A stretch of DNA of 22,251 bases, from positions 1 through 22,251 of the forward strand of contig JASFUX010000021.1 of NCBI GenBank assembly GCA_050050115.1, in the 5' to 3' direction. Shown here piece by piece: positions 15,905 through 22,251 of this stretch. The translations under genes and the position numbers were made by a program. This stretch comes from JASFUX01 sp050050115 (GTDB lineage: Bacteria; Pseudomonadota; Alphaproteobacteria; Caulobacterales; Maricaulaceae). The notes below the pieces were generated by a model, which saw only the letters and a list, made by a program, of their open reading frames with translations, was not told the origin of the DNA and searched no databases. Each line of letters starts with the position of its first letter. Position 1 is the stretch's first letter.

Positions 15905-15940
15905 AAAAAAAAGAACGGCGGCCGCGCGGGCCGCCGTTCT
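15905..15940 (-). terminator. Intrinsic terminator of the mlaA-mlaC transcript
   Basis: A perfect 12-bp stem (15912-15923 with 15929-15940, arms AGAACGGCGGCC/GGCCGCCGTTCT, 5-nt loop) is followed on the minus strand by a run of eight T (15912-15905). It lies 25 bp beyond the mlaC stop and is a strong Rho-independent terminator for the leftward transcript. Read rightward after ettA it has no U-tract, so it is poor in that direction. Confidence 0.92.
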
Positions 15941-15965
15941 GCATTGGCGCTTTCATTCTGACCGC

Positions 15966-16610
15966 CTAGCTCGCCATCTCCTGTTCGGAGATGCGGCGGC
16001 GCAGGGCGTCGATCGCGGCTTGGATCGAGCCGCGGTTGGTGTTGATGATGCCGACGATCTCCTCGCGCTGATTGACCGCCAGCCAGACGCCGTAGACCTC
16101 GACGTCGACGACCTGGGCCTGTCCGCTCTCGTCGATCAGCACGCGCCAGTTAACGTTGAGGTCGTCCTCCTGGCCGCCGCCCGAGACCACCGAATGCACG
16201 ACGAAGTCTCCGTCGCGGCCGCTGACCGGGCTAGAGCCGGTGACTTCGAGCGTTTCGCCAGCGTAGTCGGACAAACGCTCCTCGTAGACCCCGATCGCGT
16301 AATCGCGAAAGACGTCGGAGAATTCCGACATCGTCGCCGGATCAATGCTGCGCGCATAGCGGCCGAGCACGAAACGGGTGATCTTCGGCACGTCCGCGAC
16401 CTCGTCGACGAGGTCGCGGAAGGTCGCCTTCTTCTCAGAAAGCGACATCGAATTGTCGCTCAAGACGGCGAGCGCCTCGTTGGCGTGCTCGGTGACGAAC
16501 GCTTCGGCGCGCTGGTCGGCGAAAGCGCCTGACGCAGCCGTTGCGGCGACCGCGGCGGCGATCGCCAATGTCCGAAGGAACGTCGCAAAGAACGATGGTG
16601 CGCGCTTCAT
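15966..16610 (-). CDS. mlaC: MlaC-family phospholipid-binding periplasmic protein
   Basis: The protein has 214 aa. The signal peptide covers residues 1-31 (AIAAAVAATAASGAFA-DQ). The mature sequence follows the MlaC/Ttg2D fold: KATFRDLVDEVADVPKITRFVLGRYAR (about 65-91, the conserved helix that opens the lipid pocket), ATMSEFSDVFRDYAIGVYEERLSDYAGE, then strands ending in WRVLIDESGQAQVVDVEVYGVWLAVNQREEI and a C-terminal helix NTNRGSIQAAIDALRRR. MlaC shuttles phospholipid between MlaA at the outer membrane and the MlaFEDB transporter. A strong Shine-Dalgarno (AGGAGG at 16623-16618, 7 nt before the ATG) is present. It is 74 bp downstream of mlaA, probably in one transcript, but mlaF/E/D/B are not in the window. 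Confidence 0.93.
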   Translation of the reverse strand: MKRAPSFFATFLRTLAIAAAVAATAASGAFADQRAEAFVTEHANEALAVLSDNSMSLSEKKATFRDLVDEVADVPKITRFVLGRYARSIDPATMSEFSDVFRDYAIGVYEERLSDYAGETLEVTGSSPVSGRDGDFVVHSVVSGGGQEDDLNVNWRVLIDESGQAQVVDVEVYGVWLAVNQREEIVGIINTNRGSIQAAIDALRRRISEQEMAS

Positions 16611-16684
16611 CTGACAGCCTCCTGCGCCCTTAGATAGGCGGCGCCTGATCAGCGTCCAGTAGGAACTCGAAATATGGCGATCTG

Positions 16685-17539
16685 CTATTCAAACTCGGGC
16701 AGATCGTAGACTTCTTCTTCGCCTTGTCCGCCGTTGCGGATTCTCTCGTTGCGGGACTGGATGTAGACCGCGCGCGCCTGCAGATACGGGTCGGCGCTGT
16801 CGCGGATCGCCTCGAGCGCCGGGTCGGTTTGGACGCGGATGTCGACGAAATCGAGCGCGCGATTGGTGATCCGATAGGTGTCGTCGCCGTCGAACTCGGT
16901 CCAGGTGAACGGATCCATGGTGAAGTCGACGACCGTGCCGGTCAGGTCGCGAAACGTCGTAGGGCCGAGCACGGGCAGCATCAGATAGGCGCCGTTGCCT
17001 GCGCCCCAGACGCCGAGCGTTTGGCCGAAGTCCTCATCGCGCTTGGGCAAATCGGCGTGGTGGGCGGCGAAGTCGTAGGCGCCGAGCACGCCGACGGTGG
17101 TGTTGAGCGCGAACCGCCTGGCCGTCACGCCCGCGTGCTCGAAATCGCCTTGCAGCACGTCGTTGGCGAACCACACTGGCGACTTCCAGTTGTCGATGAA
17201 ATCGCGGACCCGCGCCCGGCCTGCGCGGGGCACGACGGCTTGGTAACCATGCGCCACGGGGCCGAGAATTACCCGGTCGAGACCGTCGTTGAAGCGGTAC
17301 ATCACCCGGTTGAACGGCTCGAAGGGGTCGGCGACCAGCCCGTCCTCGGGCTTCTCCAGCGCCGCGAGGGCCTGATCGACGCCTTCGCCCGCGCGCTGGA
17401 CCGCGCCGGTCGTCACCCGCGCCGCGTTGCGCGCCGCGCCGCCCAGCCGACTGCTTTCGGCCCCTTCTTCGGGCGGTCTCGTCGCGCAGGCGCTTGCAAG
17501 CAAGACGGCGCCGCAGCTCAAGGCGATCCGAAAGAACAA
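16685..17539 (-). CDS. mlaA: MlaA/VacJ family outer-membrane lipoprotein
   Basis: The protein has 284 aa. It starts at TTG 17539, the only in-frame start that keeps the lipoprotein signal (MFFRIALSCGAVLLASAC, Cys18); a purine-rich GAGGGGG sits 8 nt upstream, supporting it. Then come a variable linker and the conserved MlaA core: DPFEPFNRVMYRFNDGLDR (about 71-89), VRDFIDNWKSPVWFANDVLQG (about 110-130), RFALNTTVGVLGAYD and the DEDFGQTLGVWGAGNGAYLMLPVLGPTTFRD block (about 168-198) that forms the lipid-conducting ridge and pore. MlaA removes mislocalised phospholipid from the outer leaflet and passes it to MlaC. Together the pair supports outer-membrane lipid asymmetry. The upstream region 17540-17715 is shared with the divergent sahR-like gene; I find no convincing mlaA promoter there. 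Confidence 0.95.
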   Translation of the reverse strand: MFFRIALSCGAVLLASACATRPPEEGAESSRLGGAARNAARVTTGAVQRAGEGVDQALAALEKPEDGLVADPFEPFNRVMYRFNDGLDRVILGPVAHGYQAVVPRAGRARVRDFIDNWKSPVWFANDVLQGDFEHAGVTARRFALNTTVGVLGAYDFAAHHADLPKRDEDFGQTLGVWGAGNGAYLMLPVLGPTTFRDLTGTVVDFTMDPFTWTEFDGDDTYRITNRALDFVDIRVQTDPALEAIRDSADPYLQARAVYIQSRNERIRNGGQGEEEVYDLPEFE

Positions 17540-17677
17540 GGTTGACCCCCTCAGTGGGTGTGGCGGCGACGCCCCTAAAGTTACGGCATCCGGTTAAAGG
17601 ATGGTGATTTTACGGCTCTGTTCAACGCGCGCCGCGTGTCCATTAGGCCACGAGTCGCGCTCAACGGAACAAGGCGC

Positions 17678-17708
17678 GTGACAAGCACATAAAGATATGT
17701 TTATATCT
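17678..17708 (+). promoter_or_regulatory. Promoter and palindromic operator of the methionine operon (SahR-type site)
   Basis: ATAAAGATATGTTTAT (17689-17704) is a 16-bp palindrome with one mismatched pair, and the overlapping AGATAT-GTTT-ATATCT (17693-17708) has perfect 6-bp arms. It is an isolated AT-rich block in GC-rich DNA, ending 7 bp before the regulator's ATG. A plausible -35 GTGACA (17678-17683) and -10 TATATC (17702-17707), 18 nt apart, place the transcript start at or next to the ATG; no Shine-Dalgarno is present. An ArsR-type dimer bound here would block the promoter (inference). Confidence 0.6.
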
Positions 17709-17715
17709 CAAAATA

Positions 17716-18750
17716 ATGACTCAGATCGACGACATCGTTGCGGTTCTCAAGGCTGCGGGTGAGCCGACGCGGCTTCGCATTCTTGCGCTGCTTGCGCGCG
17801 GGGAGCTGACGGTGAGCGAGCTGGTCCAGCTACTCGGCCAGAGCCAGCCGCGGGTCAGCCGGCATTTGAAGCTGCTCGCCGAGGCCGGCCTGATCGAGCG
17901 CCTGCCCGAAGGCGCCTGGGTGTTCTATCGGCTGGCCGACGGCCAGGGCGGCGTGCGCCGGCTGGCGGACGCGGCGGTGCATCTGGCCGGCCGCGACGAT
18001 CCGGCCGTAGCCCGCGACCTCGAGCGGCTCGAAGCGGTCAAGACCGCCCGCGCGGAGGCGGCGCGCGCCTACTTCAAGTCGGTGGCCAAGGACTGGGACC
18101 GGATCCGGGCGCTGCACCTCTCAGAGTCCGCCGTCGAGGCGGCGATGCGCGAGGCGGCGGGGCCGGGGCCGTTCGATCTGATGATCGACGTGGGCACCGG
18201 GACGGCGCGGATCCTCAAGGTGTTCGCCGACCGGATCGAACGCGGCGTCGGGGTCGACCTGAGCCACGACATGCTGACGGTCGCGCGCAGCAATCTCGAG
18301 CGCGACGGCGCGCCGAACTGCTCGGTGCGCCACGCCGACATCTACGCCTTGCCGTTCGAGAACGGCTGCGCGGATCTCGTGGTGATCCACCAGGTGCTGC
18401 ACTATCTGGTCGATCCGGCGCTGGCGATCTTCGAGGCGGCGCGCACCTTGAAGGAAGGCGGCCGGCTGCTGATCGTCGACTTCGCGCCGCATACGCATGA
18501 ATTCCTGCGCGACGAGCACGCCCACCGCCGCCTCGGCTTCTCCGACGAGGAGGTCGAGGAGTGGACCCGCGCGGCGGGCCTTGAGCTCGACCACGTCAGC
18601 ACGCTCGCGCCGAGCGAAGGAACCGATGAAGGCCTGACGGTGAAGATCTGGCGCGCGCGGCAGACCGCGTCCGTCGCCTTGGCGGACGCTGCGGCCGGCG
18701 CGGAAACTGCACGAGGCGCGGGCGGAGAGACCGAAGGAGACCGGCCGTGA
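17716..18750 (+). CDS. sahR: ArsR-type regulator fused to a SAM-methyltransferase-like domain (SahR-like)
   Basis: The protein has 344 aa. The N-terminal winged helix (about 5-75) includes EPTRLRILALLARGELTVSEL and the recognition helix QSQPRVSRHLKLLAEAGLI (about 42-60). The ArsR metal-binding Cys motif (ELCVC-like) is absent, so metal sensing is unlikely. From about 115 on comes a class I methyltransferase-like domain with motif I DVGTGTARI (158-166), acidic Asp181 and IVDFAPH. An ArsR-methyltransferase fusion directly upstream of metF matches the SahR regulator described for proteobacterial methionine metabolism, which senses S-adenosylhomocysteine. The domain probably binds SAH/SAM rather than methylating (inference). 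It overlaps metF by 4 bp (GTGA) and likely represses the operon from the palindrome just upstream. The symbol is by family and context. Confidence 0.82.
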   Translation: MTQIDDIVAVLKAAGEPTRLRILALLARGELTVSELVQLLGQSQPRVSRHLKLLAEAGLIERLPEGAWVFYRLADGQGGVRRLADAAVHLAGRDDPAVARDLERLEAVKTARAEAARAYFKSVAKDWDRIRALHLSESAVEAAMREAAGPGPFDLMIDVGTGTARILKVFADRIERGVGVDLSHDMLTVARSNLERDGAPNCSVRHADIYALPFENGCADLVVIHQVLHYLVDPALAIFEAARTLKEGGRLLIVDFAPHTHEFLRDEHAHRRLGFSDEEVEEWTRAAGLELDHVSTLAPSEGTDEGLTVKIWRARQTASVALADAAAGAETARGAGGETEGDRP

Positions 18751-19661
18751 AATACCTAGGACCCGTCTCGGCCGCGGCCGAGCGCTTCGCCTCGGGCCCG
18801 CCGCCCAAGGTGTCGTTCGAGTTCTTCCCGCCCAAGACCGAGGCGATGGAGGAAAAGCTCTGGGCGGCGATCGAGCGGCTGGCGCCGCTGGAGCCGACGT
18901 TCGTCTCGGTCACCTACGGCGCGGGCGGTTCGACCCGCGAGCGCACCCACCGGATCGTCACCCGGATTGGCCGGGAGACCGGTCTCAGCGCGGCGGCCCA
19001 TCTGACCTGCGTCGCGGCGAGCCGGGCGGAAGTCGACGAGGTGGCGCAAAGCTACTGGGACGAAGGCGTGCGCCACATCGTGGCCTTGCGCGGCGACCCG
19101 CCCGAGGGCGCCGGCGCGAACTATCAACCGCATCCGGACGGCTATGCCTACGCGTCAGACCTCGTCGCGGGGCTGAAAAAGATCGGCGACTTCGAGATCT
19201 CAGTCGCCGTCTATCCCGAGCGCCACCCCGAGAGCGGCGACTGGGACGCTGAGATCGACAACCTGAAGCGCAAGGTCGACGCCGGCGCCGATCGCGGGAT
19301 CACGCAGTTCTTTTTCGATCCGGACGTGTTCCTCCGCTTTGTCGAGCGCGCGCGCAAGGCCGGGGTGGAGATCCCGCTCGTGCCGGGGATCATGCCGGTG
19401 ACCAATGTCAAGAGCCTGCTCCGCATGGCGAGCATGTGCGGCACTCAGACGCCGCAGTGGCTGGTCGATCTCTTCGACGGCCTCGACAATGATCCGGGCA
19501 CGCGCCAGCTCGTCGCTTCGGCGGTCGCCACCGAGCAATGCGCGCGGCTTTACCAGGAGGGCTTCGACGCCTTCCATTTCTACACGCTCAACCGGGCCGA
19601 GCTGACGTTGGCGATCTGCCGTGTGCTTGGCGTGCGCAGCAGCGCCGCGGCGCGGGTCTGA
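18747..19661 (+). CDS. metF: 5,10-methylenetetrahydrofolate reductase
   Basis: The protein has 304 aa, the typical bacterial MetF length, and is an FAD TIM-barrel enzyme that makes 5-methyl-THF for methionine synthase. The conserved VSFEFFPPKT (22-31, with the catalytic Glu25) is followed by TFVSVTYGAGGSTRERT, AAHLTCV, HIVALRGDPPEG, VAVYPERHPE, GADRGITQFFFDPD and PLVPGIMPVTN, ending with the barrel's FHFYTLNRAELT. The GTG start at 18747 overlaps the regulator's stop (GTGA) and is preceded by GAAGGAGA. It is followed after 14 bp by the homocysteine-methyltransferase module. Confidence 0.97.
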   Translation: MKYLGPVSAAAERFASGPPPKVSFEFFPPKTEAMEEKLWAAIERLAPLEPTFVSVTYGAGGSTRERTHRIVTRIGRETGLSAAAHLTCVAASRAEVDEVAQSYWDEGVRHIVALRGDPPEGAGANYQPHPDGYAYASDLVAGLKKIGDFEISVAVYPERHPESGDWDAEIDNLKRKVDAGADRGITQFFFDPDVFLRFVERARKAGVEIPLVPGIMPVTNVKSLLRMASMCGTQTPQWLVDLFDGLDNDPGTRQLVASAVATEQCARLYQEGFDAFHFYTLNRAELTLAICRVLGVRSSAAARV

Positions 19662-19675
19662 AGGAGAAGCTTTCA

Positions 19676-20740
19676 ATGACTCAACGCATGACGCGGGACG
19701 AACGTCTGAACGCGCTCGAGAAGCGCGCGCGGGGACATGTGCTTGTCAACGACGGCGGCTGGGGCACCGAGATCCAAGCGCTCAGGCTCTCTGAGGAGGA
19801 CTACCGCGGCGAGCGCTTCGCGGGTTGGAACCGGCCTCTGAAGGGGAACAACGACCTTTTGAACCTAACGCGTCCGGAGGCGGTCACGGCGATCCACAAC
19901 GCCTACTTCGACGCCGGCGCGGACTTTGCCGAAAGCAACACCTTCTGCGCCACGTCCATCGCGCAGGCGGACTACGGCCTCGAGGAGTACGCCCCGGAGA
20001 TCGCGCGCGAAGGCGCGCGTCTCGCTCGCGCGTCGGCGGATGCGCACGAAACGGCCGAGCGTCCGCGCGCGGTCCTCGGCGCGATCGGGCCGACCAACAA
20101 GACCCTGTCGATCAGCCCCGACGTCAACGACCCGGGCTTTCGCGACATCGACTTCGATGCCGTCGCCGTCGCTTATCGCGCGCAGGCCGACGCCATGGCC
20201 GAGTTCGTCGACTTCTTCCTGATCGAGACGATCTTCGACACGATGAACGCCAAGGCGGCGATCAAGGCGCTCATCGACCGCCGCGCCGAGACCGGCGAGG
20301 ACATACCGCTGATCGTCTCGGGCACCATCACCGACGCGTCGGGCCGCACCCTGTCCGGGCAGACCACTGAAGCGTTCTGGAACTCGATCCGCCACGCCCG
20401 GCCGTGGGCGGTGGGGCTCAACTGCGCCTTGGGCGCCGAGCAGCTGCGTCGCTACGTCGACGATCTGGCGCGCGTCGCCAGCACCCGGGTGATCGCCTAT
20501 CCGAACGCCGGCCTGCCGAACGCCTTCGGCGAATACGACGAGACGCCCGAGACCACGGCGGCGCACCTCGGCGAATGGGCGGCTTCGGGACTGGTGAACG
20601 CCGTCGGCGGCTGCTGCGGCACGACGCCGGCGCACATTAAGGCGATCGCCGAGGTGGTGGCCGACAAGGCGCCGCGTCCGCTGCCCGGCAGCGTCCCGGC
20701 GATGCGCCTATCAGGATTAGAGCCGTTCGAGCTGGCCTGA
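19676..20740 (+). CDS. metH: Methionine synthase, homocysteine-binding module (split MetH, part 1)
   Basis: The protein has 354 aa from the ATG at 19676, with AAGGAGA 8 nt upstream. It is a homocysteine S-methyltransferase TIM barrel equal to the first domain of E. coli MetH (about residues 1-350). Landmarks are VNDGGWGTEIQ (24-34), GNNDLLNLTRPEAV, ADFAESNTF, GAIGPTNKTLSISPDVNDPGFR and FFLIETIFDTMNAK. The three zinc ligands are Cys250 in GLNCALGA and Cys313/Cys314 in GGCCGTTP. It activates homocysteine as a zinc thiolate for methyl transfer from methylcobalamin bound to the second polypeptide. A MetH divided into separate Hcy and pterin/B12 polypeptides is known in Alphaproteobacteria. The longer open frame from 19538 overlaps metF and is not used. 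Confidence 0.94.
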   Translation: MTQRMTRDERLNALEKRARGHVLVNDGGWGTEIQALRLSEEDYRGERFAGWNRPLKGNNDLLNLTRPEAVTAIHNAYFDAGADFAESNTFCATSIAQADYGLEEYAPEIAREGARLARASADAHETAERPRAVLGAIGPTNKTLSISPDVNDPGFRDIDFDAVAVAYRAQADAMAEFVDFFLIETIFDTMNAKAAIKALIDRRAETGEDIPLIVSGTITDASGRTLSGQTTEAFWNSIRHARPWAVGLNCALGAEQLRRYVDDLARVASTRVIAYPNAGLPNAFGEYDETPETTAAHLGEWAASGLVNAVGGCCGTTPAHIKAIAEVVADKAPRPLPGSVPAMRLSGLEPFELA

Positions 20741-20825
20741 TCGTCGCGTGACCTGTGCGTTCGGCGGGTCTAAACGGAGCCGCCGCTGACATCTCATTGT
20801 CGACAGTTCATTTGAGGATCTTCCG

Positions 20826-21388
20826 ATGGCCAAGACATTCGAAGCGCTCGACGACAAGCTCACGAGCTTCATCAAGGCGCAGCAGATGTTCTTCGTCGCC
20901 ACCGCGCCGAGCGGGAATGGCGGACACGTCAACGTCTCGCCGAAGGGGCTCGACAGCTTCGTCGTGCTCGATCCGCATACGGTGGCTTATCTCGATCTCG
21001 GCGGCTCCGGCATCGAGACGGTCGCGCACGTCCGCCAGAACGGCCGGATCACCATCATGTTCTGCGCTTTCGAAGGCGCGGCGAAGATCTTGCGGCTTTA
21101 CGGGCAGGGCGAAGCGACGACCTTCGACGATCCGGGCTACGAAGAGCTGCTCAAGCTCTTCCCAGGCCACGACCGCGCTCGCTCCGTGATCAAGGTGAAG
21201 CTCGACCTCATCCAGGATTCCTGCGGCTGGGGCGTGCCCTTCTACGAGTACAGGGGTCAGCGCGATCAGCTCACGCGTTACGTCGAGAACCGCACCGAGG
21301 AAGAGTGGAAAGAGCGCCGCTACGATTCAAACGCGGAAAGTATCGACGGCCTGCCGGGGCTAGTGCGGCCGGCGCAATCCGAAAGCGC

Positions 21389-21392
<4 letters not shown>
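20826..21392 (+). CDS. Pyridoxamine 5'-phosphate oxidase-fold (FMN-binding split-barrel) protein
   Basis: The protein has 188 aa. The PNPOx-like split barrel spans about residues 10-130: MFFVATAPSGNGGHVNVSPKGLDSF, TVAYLDLGGSG and ETVAHVRQNGRITIMFCAFEGAAKILRLYGQGEA, which in relatives provide the FMN-phosphate contacts and dimer interface. The C-terminal region DSCGWGVPFYEYRGQRDQL is characteristic of a subgroup that is not true PdxH. It probably binds a flavin, F420 or haem; the reaction is unknown. It has GAGGA 7 nt before the ATG and its stop overlaps the start of the second metH gene (ATGA), so it is translationally coupled to methionine synthase. Eighty-five bp separate it from part 1 (20741-20825), where I see no terminator. 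A redox or repair role around cobalamin or folate is a guess from position only. Confidence 0.88.

Positions 21393-22251
<859 letters not shown>

Noticed and set aside
15912..15940. The hairpin as a terminator of ettA as well
   Set aside because: On the plus strand the stem is followed by GCATTGGC, not a T-tract, so only the minus-strand terminator is supported.
17540..17688. SAM-type riboswitch ahead of the methionine operon
   Set aside because: The sequence before the sahR-like gene lacks a SAM-II/SAM-V-like pseudoknot core that I can recognise, and the AT-rich palindrome next to the ATG explains regulation better.
19865..20635. 256-codon minus-strand frame over the metH homocysteine module
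   Set aside because: It is an Arg-rich antisense shadow; the plus strand has zinc-ligand motifs and the operon context.

Overview
The window is high-GC DNA (by eye about two-thirds G+C) with tightly packed genes, many 4-bp ATGA or GTGA start/stop overlaps, and the gene content of an alphaproteobacterium. The main clues are a DUF1489 protein, an ArsR-methyltransferase/metF/split-metH methionine cluster, and a periplasm-rich set of lipoproteins. A Caulobacterales/Hyphomonadaceae/Parvularculales-like host is my guess. I see no phage, IS element, tRNA, rRNA or CRISPR array, so this looks like ordinary chromosome.

Layout. (1) 1-3943, minus strand: a TetR-controlled efflux operon, read right to left as TetR, HlyD-type adaptor lipoprotein, ABC ATPase and ABC-2 permease, with overlapping genes, followed by a partial histidine phosphatase. 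The tetR promoter carries a 20-bp palindrome exactly inside its -35/-10 spacer and seems to give a leaderless mRNA. (2) 4131-8418, plus strand: three exported proteins. These are a DUF442/phosphatase-like protein with a CX4R loop, a SoxC-like molybdenum sulfite dehydrogenase with a Tat signal, and a lipoprotein joining an N-terminal cytochrome c to a PQQ-type beta-propeller. This is the best candidate for an undescribed system: a periplasmic redox module where the usual SoxD/SorB cytochrome partner appears to be replaced by a cytochrome-PQQ fusion. (3) 8480-11328: alpha subunit of a methylcrotonyl/propionyl-type CoA carboxylase, followed 5 bp later by an unrecognised secreted protein. (4) 11398-11832 DUF1489, convergent with an S9-peptidase-like lipoprotein (11839-13959) in which all three catalytic residues appear replaced, that is, a pseudopeptidase. 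(5) 14220-15884 EttA, convergent with the mlaA-mlaC pair (15966-17539, minus), which has a clear intrinsic terminator at 15905-15940. (6) 17716-22251, plus: methionine-cycle operon sahR-like regulator, metF, metH homocysteine module, a pyridoxamine-phosphate-oxidase-fold protein, and metH pterin/B12 module (cut by the window edge). A palindrome lies immediately upstream of the sahR-like gene.

How the genes work together. The methionine operon makes 5-methyl-THF (MetF) and uses it to remethylate homocysteine with a methionine synthase split into two polypeptides; the regulator probably senses S-adenosylhomocysteine. MlaA and MlaC work in outer-membrane phospholipid retrieval, but their ABC partners MlaFEDB are not in this window. 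The three-gene redox cluster probably passes electrons from a molybdenum centre and/or PQQ to a membrane-anchored cytochrome c; its substrates cannot be read from the sequence. All assignments rest on reading the sequence and recalling protein families; no database search was run.
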